Of a DNA stretch of 49,276 nt, positions 17,428 to 28,089 are shown piece by piece. Made by a program: the position numbers and the translations under genes. The first letter of the stretch is position 1, and each line of letters begins with the position of its first letter. The stretch covers positions 1 through 49,276 of the forward strand of contig JAILIB010000068.1 of assembly GCA_024695505.1 (NCBI GenBank), in the 5' to 3' direction. The notes under the pieces were generated by a model. The model worked only from the letters and a program-made list of their open reading frames with translations. It had not been told where the DNA came from and made no database searches. Origin of the DNA: Saccharofermentans sp. (GTDB lineage Bacteria > Bacillota > Clostridia > Saccharofermentanales > Saccharofermentanaceae).

Positions 17428-17457
17428 TTGTCGTATTTTGTCGGTTTTTGTCGGGTA
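17428..17457 (+). repeat. Three direct repeats at 10-bp spacing before the pseudopilin operon
   Basis: TTGTCG occurs at 17428, 17438 and 17448, each within a TTTGTCG core, so the copies lie on the same DNA face. They sit right after the pheT terminator and 55-85 bases before the first pseudopilin gene. No standard -35/-10 pair was found next to them. They may be a regulator site; this is inference from spacing and place only. Confidence 0.5.
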
Positions 17458-17511
17458 ATTCCGGGCTGTTCCCGTTGTAGGATTAGTGAAAAATCTTCAG
17501 GGGGTGAATTT

Positions 17512-17820
17512 ATGTCAACACTTGAGACCGCAATTGTTTTTACGATAATCCTGACAATGCTTACTTTCTTTGTGACGGCTCCCGAGAAGTCTGCCATGGA
17601 GGCATTGAACGACTGCCGGGCGGGGTTTGAAGAAAGCGACTTTCAGAATAAGGATTTAAAGCTGTTTTCTGAAAAGAAGATCGGCAAGGCAGCGTCTTAC
17701 GATACTTCTCCTGAGAAGCTGTGTACCTATCTGACGGGCCTGTCGGACAACTTCCGTCTTATCTACGGTAAGGCTGCGAGCGTTGCGAGTGAGGTGGCTT
17801 CAAATGCTGAGAATGATTAA
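17512..17820 (+). CDS. Small TadE/pilin-like membrane protein
   Basis: A 102-residue protein whose N terminus, STLETAIVFTIILTMLTFFV, is a single hydrophobic helix with a Glu near its start, as in TadE and type IV-like pilins. The rest is hydrophilic and probably extracytoplasmic. It is the first of three overlapping genes of similar type. The start at 17512 was chosen because AGGGGGTG lies 6 bases upstream; the frame is open further upstream but without a ribosome site. No prepilin Gly cleavage site is evident before the helix. Function is unknown; a minor pilin or surface protein is inferred. Confidence 0.65.
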   Translation: MSTLETAIVFTIILTMLTFFVTAPEKSAMEALNDCRAGFEESDFQNKDLKLFSEKKIGKAASYDTSPEKLCTYLTGLSDNFRLIYGKAASVASEVASNAEND

Positions 17821-19168
17821 CAGGAGAAAGAACCGTTACGGCGCATCATCAGTCTTTCTTGGCATAGTCTTATCGTCGGTGATCCTTATCGAATGCACAT
17901 TCCTGACCTTTGTCTGGGAGCTGGATTACAGCATTAAGGTCAACAACGCTGTGGATGCGCAGATCGAAAGCATAATGTGCGAATATAACAGGCAGCTCTT
18001 TGACGTTTACGGGATCTATGCCTTTACGATGAACGTTGTTGACGATGACGTTTACAGCAAGGCGCTTCTTGCCTGCGGCTATACCGAAGGCCCTGAGCTC
18101 AATCTGGGCGGATATAAGAAGATCGACAGAAAGGCGCTCAGAGACGCAATAAACATGTACTATTCGTACAGGGCATCGGGCATAGCGATAGTACAGATCG
18201 CAGACGTGTTTTCAGCGGTGATCGAGGAATTCCTGAATACCGGCGTATTGAAGAGTATCAAAGAGTACACTTCAAGTCCCGCCGCGGGTTATGTTACAGA
18301 CATCATTCAAGGCTCTGAGAAGATAAGCGAATGGCTTGAAAAGGCAGGGAAAGCGCTGAAGATAGATGACCTGGAGTCGGGTCTGAAACTGTTTGACCAG
18401 TTAAAGAATAAACTGAACCTGAAGGACAACGACCTTGAAGACCTGTCCTTCGGTATTGGGATAAAGGATATGAAGCCCGCGATCAAGCTGATCGATGGGC
18501 TTTCAGAACTGCATGAGTCTTTGGGAAAGAGCGATTTCAAGATCGTTACCCACATCCTGGAAGCAAACTACTGCTCTTACAATTTCGATTGTTATCTCAA
18601 ACCGGATATCGATGCAACGATAAACGGAACTGCGTTTTCGTCAATACACGAGAAAAATAAGGACGATGCGGAGTTCATACTGACGGGTCTTACGGGAAAC
18701 AAGTCGATAGCGGCCGTCAATTTTCTCCTGATGCAGGTGCTTACGGGGTCAAATTTCCTGAAAGACTATCTGGACAAAGAATTCAGGGCAAAGGTCGACG
18801 TCGTCTCAAAGATATTGTCGGCGATAATCGCGGCGGTGTCAGAAGGGACCGTTGAAATAGATTACCGGATAATCACCGTGGCCCTGATAGTCCTTTTGGC
18901 AACGTTCAAGGCGGGAAAGGACATTATTGCTTTGAGAAAGGGTGAAAGGGTCACCCTGGTCAAGGTCAAGGATAAGGACCTGATCACTGCCGGATACAGA
19001 GATTTCCTTTTCCTGTTCATGCAGGCGGTTCCCGACGAGACGATGGAAAAGAGGGCTCTGACGATCCTGACAAGGGACTTCGGGGATCTTTATACGGGAA
19101 TTACGGGAACTGCTGATACCGGACTTAAAAAGATCTCGGTTTCCAGAAGCTATGCATTATACGGGTGA
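17804..19168 (+). CDS. DUF5702/TadG-like exported protein
   Basis: A 454-residue protein with an Arg/Lys-rich N terminus, one membrane helix (about 17-38, SVFLGIVLSSVILIECTFLTFVW) and then NAVDAQIESIMCEYNRQLFDVYGIYAF, the pattern of DUF5702 proteins: pseudopilin-like proteins that accompany Tad/Flp loci in Clostridia. A second hydrophobic stretch lies near 355-372 (ITVALIVLLATF). The start at 17804 is supported by GAGGTGG 6 bases upstream and overlaps the previous gene by 17 bases. The stop overlaps an in-frame GTG of the next gene by 4 bases. No ATPase, prepilin peptidase or platform protein is present nearby, so its export route is not visible. Confidence 0.65.
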   Translation: MLRMINRRKNRYGASSVFLGIVLSSVILIECTFLTFVWELDYSIKVNNAVDAQIESIMCEYNRQLFDVYGIYAFTMNVVDDDVYSKALLACGYTEGPELNLGGYKKIDRKALRDAINMYYSYRASGIAIVQIADVFSAVIEEFLNTGVLKSIKEYTSSPAAGYVTDIIQGSEKISEWLEKAGKALKIDDLESGLKLFDQLKNKLNLKDNDLEDLSFGIGIKDMKPAIKLIDGLSELHESLGKSDFKIVTHILEANYCSYNFDCYLKPDIDATINGTAFSSIHEKNKDDAEFILTGLTGNKSIAAVNFLLMQVLTGSNFLKDYLDKEFRAKVDVVSKILSAIIAAVSEGTVEIDYRIITVALIVLLATFKAGKDIIALRKGERVTLVKVKDKDLITAGYRDFLFLFMQAVPDETMEKRALTILTRDFGDLYTGITGTADTGLKKISVSRSYALYG

Positions 19169-19173
19169 ACGTT

Positions 19174-20178
19174 ATGAATGACAAAAAGGGAAGCGTAACC
19201 ATTGAATCAGCGATCTGCTTTACTATGGTCCTCGTTCTTATAGCCGGCATAGTAAGCGCATTGAACCTTTACAGGACGGATATACTCATGACCAGGGCGG
19301 TCAACCAGACCTGCGAGAACGTGTCTCTTCTTTTTCCTCTCACGGTTCCCGCGGGAGATGCTGCATCTGTACTCCTGAACGCCTTCCCGGATACCTCGCT
19401 TGACGGTACGAACGCATCGAAAGTCCTTGGAACAGTCGCAAAGGTTGCCGGTGGCGTGGACCAGGCATCAGGCCATAAGCTTCAGGAATCTGTCCTGGAA
19501 GGCGTTCTGGCAGGGACGATGGCAAAAAACATCGTGTTGTATTACAAGCAGAGGAACGGAGGTTCGTCTTTCTTCTGTCCTGACGACATAGACGTAAGAC
19601 TGGATATCAGCACCAAAAGGCACATTATCGAGGTGACGACGGATTATTCCGTGGTCACGATCGTCGGGAGAAAGCAAAGGACGGTATACACGGTTATCCC
19701 GCTATACGGCGATTCTTCACTGATACTGGAAGGCGATGACAAGAAAAACGGAGGAGACAACATCTGGGGACTCGATAATTTCAGCCGCGGTGAAGGCTTC
19801 AGGGACATCTTAGGCTCAAATCTGCCCAAGACTTATCCCGTGATCGACAATTACGAGAACGGAAATGCCACGTCTTTCAAGAGCATCGACCTGACTGCGC
19901 CTTACTATCAGTCCAAGTCCAAGATAACCAAGAGCATAAAGAAGGACATTGACGAGCTTTCTGCTTTCAAGGGCGGGGAAAAGACGATTGACGGAAAAAA
20001 GTATAAAGTGGACAATGTTTCGGGCAAGACCCTGAAGGTTGTCATTCCCGGCAATTCCCCCGAAGACAGGAAGGAAACGGTCAGGTCTTTGAAGGAATAC
20101 GCAAAGAGTAAAGGCGTGAAGCTTGAGATAAAAGAATACGGGAACTCGACAAAATATGCCGGCAAGACCGGAAAATGA
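19174..20178 (+). CDS. TadE-like pseudopilin with C-terminal extension
   Basis: A 334-residue protein starting MNDKKGSVTIESAICFTMVLVL, the typical TadE/TadG-like start: charged residues, a Gly-Ser, a Glu and then a long membrane helix (about 9-32). The remainder is outside, with a beta-rich part to about 200 and a Lys-rich C-terminal part from about 245 that resembles a small alpha/beta domain (DGKKYKVDNVSGKTLKVVIPG). The ATG at 19174 was preferred over GTG 19165 because CGGGTG lies 6 bases before it. It ends the three-gene pseudopilin set; the next promoter is at 20214. Confidence 0.65.
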   Translation: MNDKKGSVTIESAICFTMVLVLIAGIVSALNLYRTDILMTRAVNQTCENVSLLFPLTVPAGDAASVLLNAFPDTSLDGTNASKVLGTVAKVAGGVDQASGHKLQESVLEGVLAGTMAKNIVLYYKQRNGGSSFFCPDDIDVRLDISTKRHIIEVTTDYSVVTIVGRKQRTVYTVIPLYGDSSLILEGDDKKNGGDNIWGLDNFSRGEGFRDILGSNLPKTYPVIDNYENGNATSFKSIDLTAPYYQSKSKITKSIKKDIDELSAFKGGEKTIDGKKYKVDNVSGKTLKVVIPGNSPEDRKETVRSLKEYAKSKGVKLEIKEYGNSTKYAGKTGK

Positions 20179-20213
20179 CCTCTCTGACGGGATGCTTCCT
20201 TTTATTTAATTTA

Positions 20214-20242
20214 TTGTATTAAATTTGAATATGCGATATTAT
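20214..20242 (+). promoter_or_regulatory. Sigma-A-type promoter for the secA operon
   Basis: TTGTAT (20214-20219) and TATTAT (20237-20242), 17-base spacer. No terminator or further promoter was seen between here and 27523, so six genes may share this transcript. Confidence 0.65.
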
Positions 20243-20269
20243 ATATCGGTAAATTTGGAGGTATCTCAC

Positions 20270-20503
20270 TTGAAACACGAGAATACAGTCAGAACGCCGA
20301 GCTTGGCTAATTCTAGAATAAATACCGACAGCACTGCAAATCTGTCGATCGGAGACACGTTAAGAAGGGCTAAGAAGAACCTTTTCTTTTCGAGGTGCCT
20401 GATCGGTATTGTGGCAATCCTTATCTTAACAGTGCTTTTCGTAGCTTTCTTTACGGGATATGCCGGCACGTTCCTTGATTACATCAATAATCCTGTCGGG
20501 TGA
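20270..20503 (+). CDS. Small single-pass membrane protein upstream of the YerC-like gene and secA
   Basis: A 77-residue protein not recognised as any known family. It has a polar N-terminal half with Asn, Ser and Thr, a basic stretch LRRAKKN (about 39-45), one membrane helix (about 51-66) and a short outer tail. The positive-inside rule puts the N terminus in the cytoplasm. The start is TTG at 20270: GGAGGT lies 7 bases before it, while the ATG codons upstream have no ribosome site. Its stop lies 5 bases before the next start. The place in front of secA suggests, but does not show, a link with export. Confidence 0.6.
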   Translation: MKHENTVRTPSLANSRINTDSTANLSIGDTLRRAKKNLFFSRCLIGIVAILILTVLFVAFFTGYAGTFLDYINNPVG

Positions 20504-20508
20504 TCCAT

Positions 20509-20961
20509 ATGATCAAGAACATCGATAAGAACGAGATCAAGTTTGCCGCTGCGTTTACTGACAGCGAGATGGAAGAACTGATGGACCTGTACAGCGCCAT
20601 CCTCACCATGGAGAATCCTGACGAGCTTCACAAGTTCTTCAAGGATCTCTGTTCGGTAAACGAGCTTCATTCATTCCTTCACCGCTGGCAGATCGTAAGA
20701 AGGATCGAGCAGGGAAAGAGCTACGAGGAGATAATCAAAGAGCTTTCGGGTTCGCCCGAATCTGAAGAGAGCGGATCTTCTTCTGATGCCAGACACGGCG
20801 CCGGAAGGGTAAGAGGCAAGGCAAGGAGCAGTACTAAGGTGAGTTCCACGACTATCTCAAGGGTCAAGACATGTTACATCAATCCGGATGGCGGATACAG
20901 AACGGCACTTAAGCGTCTAAATGAACGAGAGAATAAAGAACAAGAGGAGAAATCGGAGTAA
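20509..20961 (+). CDS. YerC/YecD (TrpR-superfamily) protein with an insertion in the helix-turn-helix
   Basis: A 150-residue protein. Residues 1-78 match the helical part of YerC/TrpR-like regulators (ELMDLYSAILTMENPDELHKFFKDLCSVNELHSFLHRWQIV region, then GKSYEEIIKEL), and 112-135 match the recognition helix and end (SSTTISRVKTCY...GGYRTAL). Between them, at about 79-111, are some 30 Ser/Gly/Arg-rich residues that ordinary family members of about 100 residues lack. The family is thought to bind DNA through this helix-turn-helix, so the insertion lies in the turn. The C-terminal tail is Glu/Lys-rich. The ATG at 20509 has GGGTGA 6 bases upstream. The stop directly abuts the secA ATG. Confidence 0.78.
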   Translation: MIKNIDKNEIKFAAAFTDSEMEELMDLYSAILTMENPDELHKFFKDLCSVNELHSFLHRWQIVRRIEQGKSYEEIIKELSGSPESEESGSSSDARHGAGRVRGKARSSTKVSSTTISRVKTCYINPDGGYRTALKRLNERENKEQEEKSE

Positions 20962-23753
<2,792 letters not shown>

Positions 23754-23754
<1 letters not shown>

Positions 23755-24593
23755 TGATCGAAGATAAGGAAAGATACCTTGAATCAGTAAAACATGCCGG
23801 AGATTACATCAAAGGACTGCTCGGCGGACGTAAGGTACCTGAGATCTGCATAGTCTTGGGTTCAGGTCTTGGTCCCTTAGCTGACATCTGTGAACAGTAT
23901 CTTTCCATACCTTATTCGGACATCCCCGATTTCCCGAGATCAACGGCTCCCGGACATGCCGGAAGGCTGATAGCGGGGAATTTGTCCGGCAAGGACGTCT
24001 TCATGATGAACGGAAGATTCCACTACTATGAAGGCTATCCGATGGAAACTGTCGTTTTCTATATCAGGGTTCTCGGTCTTATCGGAGTCAAGACGCTGAT
24101 CCTTACCAATGCCGCAGGCGGAATTAAGACGGAAATGGTTCCGCCCGAGTTCGTTGCCATTGAAGATCATTTCTCTTTCTTTGCGGAATCCGTTTTGAGA
24201 GGACCGAACATAGCTGAATTCGGTACTAGATTCCCTGATCAGAGCAGCGTCTATGACAAGGAACTCATATCTATACTTGAAGACTGCGCAAAAGACCTGG
24301 GAGTAAAGCTTTCACGCGGCATATACGCATATATGAAAGGTCCTCAGTACGAGACTCCCGCAGAGATAAGAGCGCTCCGCATCCTTGGAGCTGACTGCGT
24401 TGGAATGTCCACAGTTCCTGAAGCTGTCTGCGCTTCCCATATGGGACTCCGCGTAGTCGGCATGTCCTGCGTAACCAATATGGCAGCAGGGATCAGCAAG
24501 GGCCCGCTTTCCGAGAAGGAAGTACTTGATACGGCCGCTGCTGCATCCGAACAGAGCTGCGCACTTATGAAGGAATTTATCAGACGCCTGTAA
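23754..24593 (+). CDS. punA: Purine nucleoside phosphorylase, trimeric 6-oxopurine type
   Basis: Splits inosine and guanosine with phosphate into free base and ribose 1-phosphate. The 279 residues carry the trimeric-PNP signatures: phosphate-binding LGSGLGPL (about 36-43), GRFHYYEGYP (about 85-94), LTNAAGGI (about 117-124), GPQYETPAE with the base-binding Glu, MSTVPEAVCASHMGLRV (about 222-238) and the Asn of VTNMAAG. The Glu/Asn pair is the usual determinant for 6-oxopurines, so adenosine should be a poor substrate. It overlaps secA by one base (TAATG) and precedes ahcY by 18 bases; the role with ahcY is discussed in the findings. Confidence 0.93.
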
Positions 24594-24611
24594 TCGAAAG
24601 GAGCTTGATCT

Positions 24612-25865
24612 ATGTTTAATCATGAAGTTAAGGATATCAGCCTTGCTCCGTACGGACTTGAGAAGATCGAATGGGCTTACCGAAATATGCCGGTGCTTCG
24701 TGCAATTGAAGCAGAGCTTATCGCAAAACAGCCGTTCAAAGGTCTTAAGATATCCGTATCGGTTCACGTTGAAGCTAAAACCGCTTGTCTTGCGAGAGCA
24801 CTTGCCAGAGGCGGCGGCGAAGTAGCTCTTACAGGCTGCAATCCTTTGTCCACACAAGATGATGTTGCAGCAGGTCTTGCTTCGCTGAACATAATGAATA
24901 TCTTCGCTGTTCACGGCGACTCTGAAGAGGAGTATTTCGGCCGTCTCAGGAAGACTTTGGAATTCGGTCCCGATATCGTCATCGATGACGGCGGAGACCT
25001 TGCATTACTGCTCCATTCCGACATGAAGGAGCTTGCGCCTAAGATCATGGGCGGATGCGAAGAGACGACTACAGGCGTTCACCGCCTTGAGATACTTAAG
25101 AATCAGGGCCAGCTTGCTTATCCGGTTATTGCCGTAAACGATGCGAGATGCAAGCACTTGTTCGATAACAGGTTTGGTACGGGTCAATCCGTATGGACCG
25201 GCATCATGGCTACCACAAACCTCGTTGTTGCCGGAAAGACCGTTGTTGTAGCAGGCTACGGCATGTGCGGCAGGGGAGTTGCCATGAGGGCAAAGGGGCT
25301 TGGCGCCAAGGTCATCGTTACCGAGATCGATCCTGTAAAGGCCTGTGAGGCCCTTATGGAAGGCTATTCCGTAATGACAATGGACGAGGCTGCTCCTTTG
25401 GGAGATTTCTTCGTTACCGTTACGGGCTGCAAGGACGTCATCGTCGAAAGGCACTTCCTTGCAATGAAGGACGGCGCAGTCTGCTGCAATGCAGGACATT
25501 TCGATTGCGAAGTCAGCGTTGCTGATCTTAAGAAGATCTCTGTTTCTGCAGATGAACTCCGTCACAACATTATCGGATATAAGCTTCCCAACGGAAACAC
25601 CGTATGCATAATCGCTGAGGGAAGGCTTGTAAACCTTGCTTCGGGCGACGGACATCCGGTTGAGATCATGGACATGAGCTTTGCTCTTCAGGCACAGTCC
25701 GCAATGTATATCGCGAGCCAGCCCGCAAGGCTCCCCGTTGACGTCTATCAGACTCCTGAAGTCATTGACAACAAAGTCGCTGAGATCCTTCTTAACACGA
25801 AGAACATCAAGATCGACGAACTTACTGAAGAACAGAAGAAATACATTTCTTCCTGGGATTTTTAA
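24612..25865 (+). CDS. ahcY: S-adenosylhomocysteine hydrolase family protein (short type; perhaps S-inosylhomocysteine hydrolase)
   Basis: NAD-dependent hydrolase that removes the product of methylation reactions, giving homocysteine and a nucleoside. The 417 residues match the short archaeal/Thermotoga type, lacking the roughly 40-residue insert and the C-terminal Lys/Tyr tail of the animal enzyme. The NAD-binding motif is GYGMCGRG (about 216-223); GCNPLSTQDD (about 77-86) and TTTGVHRL (about 155-162) are also conserved. The substrate-site motif reads HVEAK (HxExK) where animal-type enzymes have HxTxE. Together with the adjacent 6-oxopurine phosphorylase this suggests S-inosylhomocysteine as a possible substrate; that is inference. 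AAAGGAGC precedes the ATG. It overlaps the next gene by one base. Confidence 0.9.
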   Translation: MFNHEVKDISLAPYGLEKIEWAYRNMPVLRAIEAELIAKQPFKGLKISVSVHVEAKTACLARALARGGGEVALTGCNPLSTQDDVAAGLASLNIMNIFAVHGDSEEEYFGRLRKTLEFGPDIVIDDGGDLALLLHSDMKELAPKIMGGCEETTTGVHRLEILKNQGQLAYPVIAVNDARCKHLFDNRFGTGQSVWTGIMATTNLVVAGKTVVVAGYGMCGRGVAMRAKGLGAKVIVTEIDPVKACEALMEGYSVMTMDEAAPLGDFFVTVTGCKDVIVERHFLAMKDGAVCCNAGHFDCEVSVADLKKISVSADELRHNIIGYKLPNGNTVCIIAEGRLVNLASGDGHPVEIMDMSFALQAQSAMYIASQPARLPVDVYQTPEVIDNKVAEILLNTKNIKIDELTEEQKKYISSWDF

Positions 25866-27523
25866 TGCCTCTGAATTCTGATTTTGATATTGGCGGACTT
25901 ACCATTTACGAATGCATAAAGTCCAAAGCCGGGGAATATAAAGATCTTACTGCGATCGAATACTACGGGAACAAGATCTCGTATTCTGCATTAATCTCAA
26001 ACATCGACCGCTGTGCCGCTGCCATGTATCTGCACGGCGTCAGGAACGGTATGCATGTTGCGGTAATACTTCCGAACATTCCGCAGGCTGTGTTTATTTT
26101 CTATGCCTGTTCCAAACTCGGCGCAGTATGCGATCTTATCCATCCGCTTTCGGCAGTAAAGGAACTGGAAGATTATATCGCTTCTGTAGATCCGCAGATC
26201 GTATTTGTTTACGATGAGATCCCTGCAGGTATTACGTGCCTTTCAGGAAACGCCAAAAAGGTAATTCTCGTAAGCCCTTCAGAATATCTTCCGAGGATGG
26301 CGAGACTTGCACTTAAAGTAAGATCGGGAGTAAAAACACCTTCTTTCATCCGTTTTGAGACCTTCCCGGAATTCTTCAAGGAAGGTACAAAGCCTTACGC
26401 GCTTAAAGAGGACGAGCATCCCATCGCTTCCGATGAATGCGCAATGCTTTATACGGGCGGAACTACAGGCAAGGCCAAGGGCGTTTTGCTTTCTTCAACG
26501 AATTTCAATAAAAATGCCGAAGCGGCCATAGAGAGCTGTGAATGCCTTGAAAAGGGCGACAGGTTCCTGTCCGTTTTACCGATATTCCACGGGTTCGGCC
26601 TGGGTGTCGGTATCCATACGGTCCTCGTGTACGGCGGAACGTCGATCCTGCTGCCGGTCTTTAAGGTAAAGAAGTTTATTCAGCTGATCTCAAAATACAA
26701 GCCGGCAGTTATCGCAGGCGTTCCCGCGATCTTCGGAGCGATCGTCTCCGGTGATTCCAAAGACATAGACATGTCTTTCGTAAAGCTCGTAATATCAGGC
26801 GGCGACAGATTGCCTCCGGACACTCAGGATGCAATGAACGAGCTTCTTTCAAGACACGGCAGCAAGGCTGTCGTAAGACAGGGTTACGGCCTTACGGAGT
26901 GTCTTTCCGGCGTAAGCCTTATGCCGCCCGGATGCCTTGAACATAACTGCATCGGAAGACCTTACAGCAATACCGATTTCAAGATAATCGATCCTGAAAC
27001 GGGAAATGAAGTTCCCAATGGCACAAATGGCGAGATCCTGATCTCAGGACCTTCCGTCATGATCGGTTATTACAATGAAAAGGAAGAAAATCTCAATACC
27101 CTGAAAATGGACGGAAACGGCCGCGTATGGCTTCATACGGGGGATATGGGTCGTATCGGGGACAACGGGCTTCTTTACTTTGAGTGCAGGATAAAGAGGA
27201 TGATCATCACTAACGGATACAACGTTTATCCGGGCGTTTTAGAGGACATTATCAGAAGATGTCACGGAGTCTCCGATTGCGCGGTTATCGGCGTTCCTGA
27301 TGCGCTCAGGGGTGAGATAGTAAGGGCTTATATCGTTTTCGATAAGAAGGCGGAGCAGGGCGGAAGCTTTGATGAAGCCTTAAAGGGTGTAAAGAAAGAA
27401 CTTGGTCTGACGGTTTCTAAATTTGCGATGCCGAGGAGCTTTGCCGTTGTTGAAAAGATCCCTAGGACCAAGGTCGGGAAAGCCGACACGGATGCGCTCC
27501 TTAACTTGAAAAATTACCCGTAA
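25865..27523 (+). CDS. AMP-binding acyl-CoA ligase
   Basis: A 552-residue adenylate-forming enzyme (ANL superfamily), probably activating a carboxylic or fatty acid to its CoA thioester through an acyl-adenylate. Motifs in order: the P-loop YTGGTTGKAKGVLLS (about 197-211), GYGLTE (about 343-348), HTGDMGRIGDNGLLYFECRIKRM region (about 425-447, the hinge) and the C-terminal catalytic Lys motif PRTKVGKADTDAL (about 531-543). No signal or membrane segment. It follows ahcY with TAATG overlap and has no clear ribosome site, which suggests translational coupling. The acid cannot be predicted from sequence. A gap of 69 bases with a promoter separates it from def. Confidence 0.87.
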   Translation: MPLNSDFDIGGLTIYECIKSKAGEYKDLTAIEYYGNKISYSALISNIDRCAAAMYLHGVRNGMHVAVILPNIPQAVFIFYACSKLGAVCDLIHPLSAVKELEDYIASVDPQIVFVYDEIPAGITCLSGNAKKVILVSPSEYLPRMARLALKVRSGVKTPSFIRFETFPEFFKEGTKPYALKEDEHPIASDECAMLYTGGTTGKAKGVLLSSTNFNKNAEAAIESCECLEKGDRFLSVLPIFHGFGLGVGIHTVLVYGGTSILLPVFKVKKFIQLISKYKPAVIAGVPAIFGAIVSGDSKDIDMSFVKLVISGGDRLPPDTQDAMNELLSRHGSKAVVRQGYGLTECLSGVSLMPPGCLEHNCIGRPYSNTDFKIIDPETGNEVPNGTNGEILISGPSVMIGYYNEKEENLNTLKMDGNGRVWLHTGDMGRIGDNGLLYFECRIKRMIITNGYNVYPGVLEDIIRRCHGVSDCAVIGVPDALRGEIVRAYIVFDKKAEQGGSFDEALKGVKKELGLTVSKFAMPRSFAVVEKIPRTKVGKADTDALLNLKNYP

Positions 27524-27535
27524 AGCATTGAATAC

Positions 27536-27564
27536 TTGCCCATGCGGAGTTTGAATCATATAAT
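27536..27564 (+). promoter_or_regulatory. Sigma-A-type promoter for the def-fmt operon
   Basis: TTGCCC (27536-27541) and a perfect TATAAT (27559-27564) with a 17-base spacer, about 30 bases before the def start. Genes from def to thiN are spaced by overlaps or by 15 bases or less, so this may be the main promoter of the whole block. Confidence 0.75.
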
Positions 27565-27592
27565 TATTTATATTTATTAATGAGGTAGATCA

Positions 27593-28084
27593 ATGGCTTT
27601 AAGAAATCTTGTATTAGAAGGAGATCCGCTGCTCAGGAAGAAGTCACGTCCCGTTGACGAGATCTCTCCGAGGATAATCAAACTGCTCGATGACATGGCT
27701 GATACCATGTATTACGAGAACCGCGGAATAGGAATCGCCGCACCTCAGGTAGGCGTGCTCAGACGCGTTTTTATCGTTGACGTTGGCGATGATCATGGAA
27801 AGATCGAATTCATCAATCCTGAGATACTTGAAACAAGCGGTTCTCAGGTTGGCGGCGAAGGCTGCCTTTCTGTTCCCGGTAAGACATGTGAAGTTGACCG
27901 TCCCAGTCACGTAAAGGTCAAGGCTTTGGACCGCGAAGGAAACGAGTTCGTTTTGGAGGCTGATGATCTGCTCGCCAGATGCATCTGCCATGAATATGAT
28001 CACCTTGAAGGCATTCTTTTTATTGACAGGTCAGTCGACGGCAAGGTTTACCGTGTCGAAGACGAAGAAGACGAGGAGGAGTGA
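27593..28084 (+). CDS. def: Peptide deformylase
   Basis: Metal hydrolase that removes the formyl group from the N-terminal methionine of nascent proteins. All three family motifs are present: GIGIAAPQVG (about 44-53), EGCLSVPG with metal ligand C91, and HEYDH with ligands H133 and H137 and the catalytic Glu between. 163 residues is a normal type 1 length; the C terminus is acidic (ends EDEEDEEE). ATGAGGTAG precedes the ATG. It is first in the block with fmt, the enzyme that adds the formyl group; the def-fmt pair is a classic operon. Confidence 0.96.
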   Translation: MALRNLVLEGDPLLRKKSRPVDEISPRIIKLLDDMADTMYYENRGIGIAAPQVGVLRRVFIVDVGDDHGKIEFINPEILETSGSQVGGEGCLSVPGKTCEVDRPSHVKVKALDREGNEFVLEADDLLARCICHEYDHLEGILFIDRSVDGKVYRVEDEEDEEE

Positions 28085-28089
28085 TCCTT

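Noticed and set aside
24312..24914. A 200-codon minus-strand open frame spanning the punA-ahcY junction
   Set aside because: Overlaps two solid plus-strand genes and the ahcY ribosome site; codon use and product are not gene-like.
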